From Conexibacter stalactiti (GTDB lineage: Bacteria > Actinomycetota > Thermoleophilia > Solirubrobacterales > Solirubrobacteraceae), in NCBI RefSeq assembly GCF_035967765.1, contig NZ_JAYWIT010000001.1: 64,000 bases of DNA. The stretch is one strand, 5' to 3'. Position numbers and translations under genes: made by a program. Below, one piece after another: positions 16,881 to 25,199 of the stretch. The first letter of the stretch is position 1, and every line of letters begins with the position of its first letter. The notes under the pieces are model-generated. The model worked only from the letters and a program-made list of their open reading frames with translations. It was not told the origin of the DNA and did not search any database.

Positions 16881-17597
16881 TCAGTTGCCCGGGTCGCCGG
16901 CGCCGCCGCCGTCCTCGGCGGCGTTGCCGCCTGGATCGGTGTTGCTGCCGCCGCCCGAGCTGCCGCCGCTGCCCGCGGCGGACGTGCAGACGCCGCCATC
17001 GGCGCACAGCGTGTAGGAGGTGCCGGGCTGGAGCTGCGTGCGGTTGGCGATCGTGAACGGCACGCCGGCCGTGTTGCTGGAGGCGAGGTTGACGATGTAG
17101 TACGTGCCCTCGCTCCAGTCGAAGCCGCCGAGCACCGCCGCGGCGCCCTGTCTGACGCCCTCTGACTGGCCGGTCGTCACGCCCTGTCTCTCGCCCTGCT
17201 CGAAGCCGACTCTCTCGCCCTGCGCCTGACCCGTTCTCTCGCCCTGGGCGGTGCCTCTCTTGAGGCCGATCTGGACGCCCTCGGCCTTGCCCGCGTCGAA
17301 GATCTCCTTATAGCCGGACTGGCCTCTCTGGTACGGCGCAGCACCCTCGGTGCGGCCCTTCTCGAGACCCTCCTGGTAGCCGGCCTGCTGGCCCGCTTCC
17401 TCGCCCGAGCTCTTGCCCGAGTCCTCGCCGCTGCTGTGCCCGATCAGGTAGCCGCCGAGGCCGGCGATCACCAGCACCGCGACCGCGACCGCCGCGAGCA
17501 CGCCGGCGCTGAACGTGCGCCCGCCCTCGTCCGGCCCGTTCCCGTACGGATCTCTGCTCGCCGGCGGCTGCCCGCCCGGCACGTCACTCGTCGACAC
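16881..17597 (-). CDS. Membrane-anchored protein with GX3 tetrad repeats (238 aa)
   Basis: I do not recognise the family. It has a cytosolic Pro/Gly-rich N-terminus, one transmembrane helix (AGVLAAVAVAVLVIAGLGGYLIG, residues 31-53), then an extracytosolic stretch where glycine recurs exactly every fourth residue: 13 successive G-X-X-X units at about residues 103-154, rich in Glu, Gln and Arg, and five more units before. The C-terminus holds a small domain with CADGGVC. GX3 repeats are known from Yae1/Lto1 and GxxxG runs from FliH, suggesting helix packing or oligomerisation. The start is GTG 17597 with GAGGAGG upstream, overlapping the end of the transporter gene by 14 bp. Confidence 0.7.
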   Translation of the reverse strand: MSTSDVPGGQPPASRDPYGNGPDEGGRTFSAGVLAAVAVAVLVIAGLGGYLIGHSSGEDSGKSSGEEAGQQAGYQEGLEKGRTEGAAPYQRGQSGYKEIFDAGKAEGVQIGLKRGTAQGERTGQAQGERVGFEQGERQGVTTGQSEGVRQGAAAVLGGFDWSEGTYYIVNLASSNTAGVPFTIANRTQLQPGTSYTLCADGGVCTSAAGSGGSSGGGSNTDPGGNAAEDGGGAGDPGN

Positions 17598-19089
17598 TGC
17601 GTCCTCCTCGATCGCCAAGCATCCAGCGCGTCACGCGCCGGCGCCCCAACAGCATGAACACGCCCGCGGCAGCCGCGAACGCGGCCATCATCCCGAACCA
17701 CGGCCCCATCCCCAAGCTGGAGACGAGCCCGCCGAGCTCTCCGCCGATCGCATCGCCGACGGAGACGGACAGAAACCAGACCGCCATCGTCGAGCCGGCC
17801 GCGGCGGCCGGCGCCAGCTTCGTCGCGGCGCTCAGGCCGACCGGGCTCAACGCCAGCTCGCCGACGGTCAGCACGAAGTAGACGACGACCAGCCACAGCG
17901 GCGACGCCTTGCCGCCGTCGCCGGTCGCGGCCGCCGCGCCGACCATCAGCACGAAGCCGAGGGCGACGAGCCCGAGCCCGATCGCGAACTTCATCGGCGT
18001 CGACGGCTGGCGCGCGCCGAGCTTCACCCAGAGGGCGGCCATCACCGGCGCCAGCAGCAGGATGTAGAGCGGGTTGAGCGACTGGTAGACCGACGACGGC
18101 ACGGAGACCCCGAGCACGTCGGGCGCGACGTCCTGCTCGGTGAAGATCGAGATCACCGAGCCCGACTGGTCGTAGACCATCCAGAAGACGGCCGAGGCGC
18201 AGAACAGCGCCAGCAGCGCGCGCAGGCGGTCGCGCTCGCCCTCGTCGGTGGCATGGCGGAAGGCGAAGGTGAACCAGGCGACCGGCACGAGGATGATCAG
18301 GAAGGTGATCGCGTGCTCGATCCCGACCGCCGAGATCGCGCCCAGCAGGAACAGCGCCAGCAGCGCCGCGACCGGGATCAGCGCGAGCCCGCCGCGCCGC
18401 GCGACGCGGCCGCGCTCCTCGCGCGCGAGCGGCGCGCCCGGTCTGAGGCCGATGTCGCCGAGGTCCTTCTGCGTCAGCAGCAGCTGCGCGAGGCCGAACA
18501 GCATCCCGACGCCGGCGAGCGCGAAGCCGAGGCGCCACGAGACGTCCTGGCCGATCGGCCCGATCGCCAGCGGCGCGATGAAGGCGCCGAGGTTGATGCC
18601 CATGTAGAAGATCGAGAAGCCGGCGTCGCGGCGCGGGTCGTCGGTGCGGTAGAGCGCGCCGACCATCGTCGAGATGTTCGGCTTCAGCAGGCCGGTGCCG
18701 ATCACGATCACGACGAGGCCGGCGATGATCCCGCCGGTCCCAGGCGCGAGCATCGTGAAGTGACCGATCGTGATCACGACGCCGCCGAGGATCACGGTGC
18801 GACGGGCGCCGAGCAGGCGGTCGGCGATCCAGCCGCCGGGCATCGCGGCGACGTAGACGAGCGCCGAGTAGAGGCCGTAGATGCCGGTCGCCTCGCCGAG
18901 CGAGAGGCCGAGGCCGCCGTCGGAGGTCGGCGCGACGAGGAAGAGCACGAGGATCGCGCGCATCCCGTAGTAGCTGAAGCGCTCCCACATCTCCGTCATG
19001 AAGAGCGTGGCGAGGCCGCGCGGGTGCCCGAATATCGTGTGCTCGTGACGCGTCGGCGTATCCGGCGGCGGGGTCGCGAGCGCGCTCAT
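17584..19089 (-). CDS. POT/PTR-family proton-coupled peptide transporter (501 aa)
   Basis: A 12-to-14-helix importer of di- and tripeptides. The N-terminal block GHPRGLATLFMTEMWERFSYYGMRAILVLFL contains the family ExxERFxYYG motif, and NxStxVGaLYrtdDPRRDAGFSIFYMGINLGAFIAPL is the second PTR2 signature. The start ATG 19089 overlaps the stop of the lipoprotein gene (ATGA); a second ATG lies 9 nt upstream. The downstream GX3-repeat gene overlaps its 3' end, so lipoprotein, transporter and GX3 protein appear to form one transcript. Confidence 0.92.
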   Translation of the reverse strand: MSALATPPPDTPTRHEHTIFGHPRGLATLFMTEMWERFSYYGMRAILVLFLVAPTSDGGLGLSLGEATGIYGLYSALVYVAAMPGGWIADRLLGARRTVILGGVVITIGHFTMLAPGTGGIIAGLVVIVIGTGLLKPNISTMVGALYRTDDPRRDAGFSIFYMGINLGAFIAPLAIGPIGQDVSWRLGFALAGVGMLFGLAQLLLTQKDLGDIGLRPGAPLAREERGRVARRGGLALIPVAALLALFLLGAISAVGIEHAITFLIILVPVAWFTFAFRHATDEGERDRLRALLALFCASAVFWMVYDQSGSVISIFTEQDVAPDVLGVSVPSSVYQSLNPLYILLLAPVMAALWVKLGARQPSTPMKFAIGLGLVALGFVLMVGAAAATGDGGKASPLWLVVVYFVLTVGELALSPVGLSAATKLAPAAAAGSTMAVWFLSVSVGDAIGGELGGLVSSLGMGPWFGMMAAFAAAAGVFMLLGRRRVTRWMLGDRGGRSVDE

Positions 19090-19478
19090 GCGATGCATCC
19101 GTTCAGGACGCGCGGCGGGGCGTGCTCGGCGTCGAGGCCGGCCGCGACGACGACGCTCTCGCGCGTCGCGCGCCAGCAGCCGTCGGCGCCGACGGTGACG
19201 CGGAAGCGGTCCTCGTAGGCGTCGGTCGCGCCGGCCGAGATGCCGAGCGCGCAGTCGGTTCTGGGACCGCCGCTGCCGCAGCGGGCGCTGATCACGGTCG
19301 AGAACGAGCCCTCGTCGTCGAGCGCGCGGTCGAGCGCGTCGGTGAGGGCCGATTCGAGGCGGCCGCGGGCGTCGTCGCCGGAGTCGCCGCAGCCGGCGAG
19401 CGCGGCGCAGCAGAGCAGTGCGAGCAGCGCCGCGGCGGCGCGCGCGAGCAGCGCCGAAGATGGCATCCGAGCGGGCAT
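19086..19478 (-). CDS. Small lipoprotein of unknown function (130 aa)
   Basis: The N-terminus is a lipoprotein signal peptide (basic start, Ala/Leu core, lipobox ALAGC followed by GDSGDDARG). The mature part has about 100 residues with an acidic helix (LESALTDALDRALDDEGS) and two further Cys residues (ISARCGSG and RTDCALG), then GADGCW and NGC, possibly disulfides. ATG 19466 is an alternative start. It is translationally coupled to the peptide transporter downstream and may be an accessory on the outer face of the membrane; this is inference only. Confidence 0.75.
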   Translation of the reverse strand: MPARMPSSALLARAAAALLALLCCAALAGCGDSGDDARGRLESALTDALDRALDDEGSFSTVISARCGSGGPRTDCALGISAGATDAYEDRFRVTVGADGCWRATRESVVVAAGLDAEHAPPRVLNGCIA

Positions 19479-19562
19479 TGCCCCCGTTGTCGGCCGGTTG
19501 TGCGGATCCCTGTAGCGCTTCCGTTGCTTCAGAGCCGGCGGGCAGCGGCCGATACCGGGAGC

Positions 19563-20285
19563 ATGGACACCAGCAATCCCGCTCTGAAGGCGTTCGGCCG
19601 CGTCGGCTCCGACGTCGGCACCGACCGGATGACGATCCGCGGCACGATCAACAAGACGCTCGTGCTGCTGGCGATCTGCTTCATCGCCGGCGCCACCACG
19701 TACGGCGCGACCGCCTCCAACGAGGACGTCGTCGCGGTCGTGCTGCCGGCGGCGCTGATCGGTCTCGTCGTCGCGATCGCGACGATCTTCAAGCCGCAGT
19801 GGTCGCCGTGGACCTCGCCGGTCTACGCGCTCGTCGAGGGCGTCCTGCTCGGCGCGATCACCGCGCTGTTCGAGCAGGAGTACCCGGGCATCGCGATCCA
19901 GGCCGCCGGGCTGACGTTCGCCGTCGCCGCGGTGATGCTGGTCGTCTACCAGACGAGAATCATCAAGGTCACGAACAAGTTCCGCATGGGCGTGATCGCC
20001 GCGACCGGCGCGATCTTCCTCTTCTACATCGTCTGCTTCGTGCTGGCGCTGTTCGGCATGGACGTCGCGCCGCTCAACGACGCCTCCCCGCTGGGAATCG
20101 GCATCAGCCTCGTGATCGTCGGCGTCGCCGCGCTCAACCTCGTGCTCGACTTCGACTTCATCGATCGCTCCAGCCAGGCCGGCGCGCCGAAGGTGATGGA
20201 GTGGTTCGGCGCCTTCAGCCTGCTCGTGACGCTCGTCTGGCTCTACCTCGAAATCCTGCGGCTGCTCGCGCGGCTGCGCTCGTAG
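19563..20285 (+). CDS. Bax inhibitor-1/YccA-family membrane protein (240 aa)
   Basis: Seven hydrophobic segments after a soluble N-terminus (NPALKAFGRVGSDVGTDRMTIRGTINKT). The block YALVEGVLLGAITALFEQEYPGIAIQA and the C-terminal NLVLDFDFIDRSSQAGAPKVMEWFGAFSLLVTLVWLYLE match bacterial BI-1-like proteins, including acidic residues in the last third that form the calcium/pH-sensing site in studied homologs. The start ATG has GGGAG upstream. It precedes the MmpL gene by 22 bp on the same strand and may be co-transcribed. Physiological role is uncertain (calcium leak or membrane stress). Confidence 0.88.
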   Translation: MDTSNPALKAFGRVGSDVGTDRMTIRGTINKTLVLLAICFIAGATTYGATASNEDVVAVVLPAALIGLVVAIATIFKPQWSPWTSPVYALVEGVLLGAITALFEQEYPGIAIQAAGLTFAVAAVMLVVYQTRIIKVTNKFRMGVIAATGAIFLFYIVCFVLALFGMDVAPLNDASPLGIGISLVIVGVAALNLVLDFDFIDRSSQAGAPKVMEWFGAFSLLVTLVWLYLEILRLLARLRS

Positions 20286-20307
20286 CGCTCCCGGAGAAAC
20301 ACCTCGA

Positions 20308-22599
20308 ATGACCGCCCTGCTGCATCGCCTCGGCGCCTTCTGCGCCCGCCGTCACCGGATCGTGCTCGTCGCCTGGCTGCTGCTCGCCGTCGGGCTCGGC
20401 ACGCTCGCCGGCAGACTCGGCACGCAGACCAACGACAACGCGACGCTGCCGGGGACCGACAGCCAGCGCGCCGCCGACGTGCTGGAGCGGGAGTTCCCGG
20501 CCGGCGCGGAGAACGGCACCAACCCGATCGTGCTGCGCGCGACCGGCGACGCGAAGCTGACCGACGCGCGCGAGCGCGCCGTCGTGCAGAGAATCGCCGC
20601 CGCCTACGCGAGAGATCCCGCCGTGAAGGCGGTCATCAGCCCGTTCGAGCCGGCCGGCGCTGCCCAGCTCGGCAGAGACGGCAAGATCGCCTACGTCTCG
20701 CTGACGCTGCGTGACGGGCCGGCGCAGCTGACGATCGACGACGCGCAGGCGCTGCTGGACCGCGCGCAGGAGCTGGCGCGCGGCAGCGGGATCGAGATCG
20801 CCGCCGGCGGCTACGTCGGCGCCGACCTCTCCCAGCCCGGCTCGGCCGACTCCGACGCGATCGGGCTGGCGGCCGCGATCGTGATCCTGCTGTTCACCTT
20901 CGGCACCGTCGTCGCGATGGGGCTGCCGATCCTGACCGCGATCCTCGGCCTCGGCACGGGGCTGTCGCTGATCACGCTCGCGACCCACGTCGTGCAGGTG
21001 CCGAGCACCGCGCCGGCGCTGGCGACGATGATCGGCCTCGGCGTCGGGATCGACTACTCGCTGTTCGTCGTCACGCGCCATCGCGAGCTGATGGCCGAAG
21101 GCCTGGACGTGCGCGAGGCGATCGCCGGCGCGGTCGCCTCGGCCGGCGGCGCCGTCTGCTTCGCCGGCGGCACGGTCGTGATCGCGCTCTGCTCGCTGCT
21201 GCTGACCGGGATCCCGCTCGTCGCGCAGCTCGGCTGCGTCGCCGCGATCGCGGTGCTCGTCGCCGTCGCCGCCGCGATCACGCTGCTGCCGGCCGCGCTC
21301 GGCGCCGTCGGCACGAAGATCGACGCACTGGCGCTGCCCGGTCGCCGCCGCCGCGCCAGCCGCGCGACCGCCGCCGCCTCGCGCGACGACCACGGCGCGC
21401 TGCACGCGGGCGCCGCGATCTCGACGCGCCCGCGCCTCGGCGAGTCCGACGCCGCCGATGCCTCGCACGCGCCCTCCGCTGCCGACCACCCCGCCGCCTG
21501 GACCCGCTGGGCCCAGCTGATCGCCCGCCGCCCCTGGCCGGCGCTGGTGATCGCGGTCGTGCTCGTCGCCGCGCTCGCGTGGCCGCTGACGACGCTGGAG
21601 CTGGGTCAGAGCGACACCGGCCAGCTGCCGTCCGACACGACGGCGCGCCAGGCCTACGACCTGCTCGCCGACGGCTTCGGCGCCGGCGTCAACGGCCCGC
21701 TGCTGGTCGCCGCCGAGCTGCCCGCGGGCGGCTCCAGAGCCGAGGCGGCCGCGACGCTGGAGCGACTCCACGTCGCGCTCACGAGAGCCGACGGCGTCGC
21801 CGCCGTCAGCCCGCCGCTGCCGGCCCCGAGCGGCAGAGCGGCGCTGCTGACGGTCACGCCGAGATCGGCCCCCTCGGCGGAGGCGACCGAGCGGCTCGTG
21901 CGCGAGCTGCGCCGCGACACGATCCCCGCCGCGCTGAGAGACAGCGAGGTGAAGGCGTGGGTCGGCGGCCAGACCGCCGGCTTCATCGACCTCTCCGACG
22001 AGATCGGCGACCGCCTGCCGCTCGTGATCGCGATCGTGCTGACGCTGTCGTTCCTGCTGCTGACGGTCGCCTTCCGCTCGCTCGTCGTGCCGTTGAAGGC
22101 GGTCGTGATGAACCTGCTGTCGATCGGCGCCGCCTTCGGGATCGTCTCGTTCGTCTTCAGCCACGACTGGAGCGCGCGGCTGATCGGCGTCGAGGGCGCC
22201 GCGCCGATCGTCTCGTTCGTGCCGCTGATGATGTTCGCGATCCTCTTCGGCCTCTCGATGGACTACGAGGTCTTCCTGATGACGCGGATGCGCGAGCGCT
22301 GGCTGGCGACCGGCGACGCCCACCGCGCCGTCGTCGAGGGGCTCGCCGGGACGGCGCGCGTGATCACCGCCGCGGCGCTGATCATGGTCTGTGTCTTCAG
22401 CGCCTTCCTGCTCAACGGCAACCCGACGATCAAGCAGTTCGGGCTGGGGATGGCGGCGGCGGTCGCGGTCGACGCGACGGTGATCCGCTGCCTGCTCGTG
22501 CCGGCCGTGATGACGCTGCTGGGCAAGCACGCCTGGTGGTTCCCGAGACGGCGCGTCGCGAGCCCCGCCGAGCAGCCGCCCGCGACCGTCTCCGGGTAG
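20308..22599 (+). CDS. MMPL-family RND transporter (763 aa)
   Basis: An RND-type exporter with two symmetric halves. TM1 (RRHRIVLVAWLLLAVGLGTLAGRLG) is followed by a soluble porter domain, five TM helices with GLGVGIDYSLFVVTRHRE (the TM4 GxxxDY motif for proton relay), a charged loop, a second TM1-like helix, a second porter domain and the C-terminal helices with FGLSMDYEVFLMTRMRE. It probably exports lipids or hydrophobic compounds. Many Arg codons are AGA, unusual for the base composition. It is followed 10 bp later by a small membrane protein gene. Confidence 0.93.
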   Translation: MTALLHRLGAFCARRHRIVLVAWLLLAVGLGTLAGRLGTQTNDNATLPGTDSQRAADVLEREFPAGAENGTNPIVLRATGDAKLTDARERAVVQRIAAAYARDPAVKAVISPFEPAGAAQLGRDGKIAYVSLTLRDGPAQLTIDDAQALLDRAQELARGSGIEIAAGGYVGADLSQPGSADSDAIGLAAAIVILLFTFGTVVAMGLPILTAILGLGTGLSLITLATHVVQVPSTAPALATMIGLGVGIDYSLFVVTRHRELMAEGLDVREAIAGAVASAGGAVCFAGGTVVIALCSLLLTGIPLVAQLGCVAAIAVLVAVAAAITLLPAALGAVGTKIDALALPGRRRRASRATAAASRDDHGALHAGAAISTRPRLGESDAADASHAPSAADHPAAWTRWAQLIARRPWPALVIAVVLVAALAWPLTTLELGQSDTGQLPSDTTARQAYDLLADGFGAGVNGPLLVAAELPAGGSRAEAAATLERLHVALTRADGVAAVSPPLPAPSGRAALLTVTPRSAPSAEATERLVRELRRDTIPAALRDSEVKAWVGGQTAGFIDLSDEIGDRLPLVIAIVLTLSFLLLTVAFRSLVVPLKAVVMNLLSIGAAFGIVSFVFSHDWSARLIGVEGAAPIVSFVPLMMFAILFGLSMDYEVFLMTRMRERWLATGDAHRAVVEGLAGTARVITAAALIMVCVFSAFLLNGNPTIKQFGLGMAAAVAVDATVIRCLLVPAVMTLLGKHAWWFPRRRVASPAEQPPATVSG

Positions 22600-22602
22600 C
22601 CT
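22597..22602 (+). promoter_or_regulatory. Putative -10 box overlapping the mmpL stop
   Basis: TAGCCT begins with the TAG stop of the MMPL gene and ends 7 nt before GTG 22610, suggesting a leaderless internal promoter for the small membrane protein. Confidence 0.4.
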
Positions 22603-22609
22603 TCCGGGG

Positions 22610-22948
22610 GTGCAGCGCCTCCCCACCTGGATCGTCGCCGGCGGCTCCCTGCTGATCGGGTTCGCCGTCGCCGACCTCACCGGCGTGCGGCCGCTCGGCG
22701 GGATCGTGCTGTTCCTCGGCGCGCTGTGGTGCGGGCTGCGCTGGCGCCGCGAGCAGGGGCTCGCGGTCGCGATCGCACTCGTCGCCGCCTTCCTCGCCGC
22801 CTTCGCGCTGTCGCACCCGCTCGGCAGAGCGATCGGCTCGTGGCCGGCGGTGCTCGTCGTCTCGGCGTTCGTCGCGGCGATCGTGTGGGCGCGCGTCGAC
22901 CGCTTCTCCTCACCGGGAACCGGCGTGTCGGCCTCCGCCGCGCGCTAG
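22610..22948 (+). CDS. Small four-helix membrane protein (112 aa)
   Basis: The protein consists of about four hydrophobic segments (WIVAGGSLLIGFAVADL, GGIVLFLGALWCGLRW, GLAVAIALVAAFLAAFALS, VLVVSAFVAAIVWARV) with short loops and one basic loop (RWRREQG). No family is recognised. The GTG start lies 7 nt after a TAGCCT -10-like box and there is no ribosome binding site. It follows the MMPL gene and ends just before the P450 gene. A structural or accessory role with the transporter is possible. Confidence 0.7.
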   Translation: MQRLPTWIVAGGSLLIGFAVADLTGVRPLGGIVLFLGALWCGLRWRREQGLAVAIALVAAFLAAFALSHPLGRAIGSWPAVLVVSAFVAAIVWARVDRFSSPGTGVSASAAR

Positions 22949-22951
22949 CGT
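22946..22951 (+). promoter_or_regulatory. Putative leaderless -10 box of the P450 gene
   Basis: TAGCGT (its TAG is the stop of the preceding gene) ends 7 nt before an ATC codon at 22959 that begins the conserved P450 frame. The spacing is the same as at other leaderless starts here. Confidence 0.45.
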
Positions 22952-22958
22952 CCCTGGC

Positions 22959-24335
22959 ATCGCCGCCGCGCTCGACACCAGCACGCTTCCGCCCGGTCCG
23001 CGCGGGCCGCGGCTGCTGACGGTCGCGCGCTTCCTGCTGCAGCCGGAGAGATTCATCCCGGAGTGCCGCGAGCGCTACGGCCCGCTCTTCACGATCACGC
23101 TCTCGCCCGACCGCACGATCATCGTCTGCGGCGACCCGGCGGTCGCGAAGGAGGTCTTCACCGGCGACCCCGCGCTGCTGCACGCCGGCGCCGGCAACGT
23201 CGTGCTGAGACCGCTGCTGGGCGCGCGCTCGGTGCTGCTGCTCGACGGTCCCGAGCACCTGCGCCAGCGGCGCCTGATGCTGCCGCCGTTCCACGGCGAG
23301 CGGATGCGCGGCTACGGCGAGCGGATGCGCACGATCGCCGAGCGCCACGTCTCGCAGTGGCCGGTCGGCGAGTCGTTCGCCGTCCACCCGTCGATGCAGG
23401 CGATCACGCTGGAGGTGATCCTGCGCGTCGTCTTCGGCGTCGAGGACGCCGCCCGCGTCGCGCAGCTTTCGGCGCCGCTGCGCCAGCTGCTCGACTCGAC
23501 GACCCAGCCGCGCCGGCTGCTCGGACTCCAGTTCACGAGATCGCAGGGCGCGCGGCCGCGCACGCCGTGGGGTCGCGTGAAGCGGCTGATGGCGCCGGTC
23601 GACCGGATGGTCTACGAGGAGATCGCCGCGCGCCGCGCCGAGGCGGCGGCCGGCGGCGAGCCGCACGACGACATCCTCTCGCTGCTGCTGGAGGCGCGCG
23701 ACGAGCAGGGCGAGCCGCTGACCGACCTCGAGCTGCGCGACGAGCTGATGACGCTGCTGCTCGCCGGCCACGAGACGACCGCGACGGCGCTGGCGTGGAC
23801 GCTGGAGCGGATCACCCGCCACCCGCACGTGCTCGCGCGGCTGCAGGACGAGGCCGGAGACCCCGCGGGCGCCGCCTACCTCGACGCGGTGATGACCGAG
23901 ACGCTGCGGCTGCGGCCGGTCGTGCCGGCGGTCGTGCGCAAGCTGCAGGCGCCGCTGACCTTCGGCGGCTGGGAGCTGCCGGCCGGCGTCAACATCGCGC
24001 CCAACATCTGGCTGATCCACCGCGACCCCGCGCTCTACCCCGAGCCCGAGGCGTTCCGACCCGAGCGCTTCCTCGGCAGAAGACCGGGCACCTACGAGTG
24101 GATACCGTTCGGCGGCGGGATCCGCCGCTGCCTCGGCGCCAGCTTCGCGCTGTACGAGATGCGCGTCGTGCTGGAGACGATCCTGGCGCAGGCGCGCTTG
24201 GCGCCGAACACCGCCGCTGCCGAGCGCGTCACGCGCCGCTTCGTGACGTTCACGCCGGCCGACGGCGGCCGTATCACGGTCGCTTCGCGGCGCACGCCGG
24301 CCGGCGCCTCGCCGGCGCCGTTGGTAGCCGCGTAG
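22959..24335 (+). CDS. Cytochrome P450, start codon apparently ATC (about 458 aa)
   Basis: A haem monooxygenase: I-helix LLLAGHETTATALAW, K-helix ETLRLRP, and haem-binding FGGGIRRCLGASFA with the axial Cys. The N-terminal third (LPPGPRGPRLLTVARFLL, then ERYGPLFTI and GDPAVAKEVFTGDP) is in the same open frame but contains no ATG, GTG or TTG; the first such codon is GTG 23202, which would remove about 80 conserved residues. I place the start at ATC 22959 because a TAGCGT box lies 7 nt before it. Either initiation is non-canonical, or the ATG was lost by mutation or base error. Substrate unknown; no ferredoxin gene is adjacent. Confidence 0.8.
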   Translation: MAAALDTSTLPPGPRGPRLLTVARFLLQPERFIPECRERYGPLFTITLSPDRTIIVCGDPAVAKEVFTGDPALLHAGAGNVVLRPLLGARSVLLLDGPEHLRQRRLMLPPFHGERMRGYGERMRTIAERHVSQWPVGESFAVHPSMQAITLEVILRVVFGVEDAARVAQLSAPLRQLLDSTTQPRRLLGLQFTRSQGARPRTPWGRVKRLMAPVDRMVYEEIAARRAEAAAGGEPHDDILSLLLEARDEQGEPLTDLELRDELMTLLLAGHETTATALAWTLERITRHPHVLARLQDEAGDPAGAAYLDAVMTETLRLRPVVPAVVRKLQAPLTFGGWELPAGVNIAPNIWLIHRDPALYPEPEAFRPERFLGRRPGTYEWIPFGGGIRRCLGASFALYEMRVVLETILAQARLAPNTAAAERVTRRFVTFTPADGGRITVASRRTPAGASPAPLVAA

Positions 24336-24379
24336 CGGCGCCCAGCGCTCGTCGGCAGCACCGCTCGAAACTTGTTGTC

Positions 24380-24393
24380 CGAGTGTCTACTCG
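24380..24393. promoter_or_regulatory. Short inverted repeat before the peptidase pair
   Basis: CGAGT-GTCT-ACTCG is a perfect 5-bp repeat in the unusually AT-rich 111-bp gap before the peptidase genes. It could be an operator; no partner is known. Confidence 0.3.
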
Positions 24394-24446
24394 ACTCTGG
24401 ACGATTGCGTAGAGATTCTTGCGGTGGGGGCGTGAATACTCGTTCC

Positions 24447-25199
24447 ATGACGACCATGCGACCCCCAACCATCGTGGCCTTCGGCGGAGGTGGATTCTCG
24501 ATGGAGGCTGGGAACCCCTTGCTGGACGACTACGTGCTGTCGCTCACCGGAGTGAACCGGCCGCGCGTGTGCTTCGTCCCCACCGCCTCAGGCGATGCAG
24601 ACCACTACGTGGTCCGCTTCTACCGCACCTTCTCGATGACGTGCGAGACCTCTCACGTCTCGCTCTTCCGCCGCGACCGCGGCAGCGGCGCGGTCGAGGG
24701 CGACCTCGAGGAGCACCTGCTCAACCAGGACGTGATCTACGTCGGCGGCGGCAGCGTCGTCTCGCTGCTGGGCGCGTGGCGGGCGCATGGCCTCGACCGC
24801 ATACTGCGCGCCGCCTGGAGGAAGGGCGTCGTGCTGTGCGGGCTGTCGGCCGGCTCGCTCTGCTGGTTCTCGGAGGCGGTCACCGCCTTCCACGGCGCGC
24901 CGAGCGTCGTGCGCGGCCTCGGCCTGCTGCCCTACTCCAACTGCGTCCACTACGACGGCGAGCCGGAGCGGCGCGAGGAGTACCGCCGCTTCGTCGGCGA
25001 CGGCGTGCGGCCCGGCTACGCGGCCGACGACGGCGCCGCGCTGCACTTCGAGCACCGCCAGCTGCGGCACGTCGTCAGCTCGCGGCCGAGAGCGCAGGCC
25101 TACCGCGTCGAGCCGATCGACGGCGAGATCGTCGAGGCGCCGCTGAATGCCCGGTACCTTGGGACGACGATGCCTGATCTCTTGACCGTGGCTGCATGA
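24447..25199 (+). CDS. Peptidase S51 (dipeptidase E-like), first copy (250 aa)
   Basis: A serine peptidase of the PepE/cyanophycinase fold. The N-terminal GGGGFSMEAGNPLLDDYVLSL, VCFVPTASGDADHYV, the strand DVIYVGGGSVVSLL and the nucleophile elbow CGLSAGSLCWF define the family; ADDGAALHFE follows. It should remove N-terminal aspartyl-type dipeptides or hydrolyse a related small peptide. Start ATG 24447 was chosen over the longer open frame because the family begins at this point. Its stop overlaps the start of a paralog (ATGA), so the two are made together, possibly as partner subunits or with split specificity. Confidence 0.88.
   Translation: MTTMRPPTIVAFGGGGFSMEAGNPLLDDYVLSLTGVNRPRVCFVPTASGDADHYVVRFYRTFSMTCETSHVSLFRRDRGSGAVEGDLEEHLLNQDVIYVGGGSVVSLLGAWRAHGLDRILRAAWRKGVVLCGLSAGSLCWFSEAVTAFHGAPSVVRGLGLLPYSNCVHYDGEPERREEYRRFVGDGVRPGYAADDGAALHFEHRQLRHVVSSRPRAQAYRVEPIDGEIVEAPLNARYLGTTMPDLLTVAA

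Noticed and set aside
17201..17420. Repeated TCTCTCGCCCTG-like units as a CRISPR or DNA repeat
   Set aside because: They are the codons of the GX3 tetrad repeat (Gly-Glu-Arg units) on the minus strand, irregular at DNA level and without spacers.
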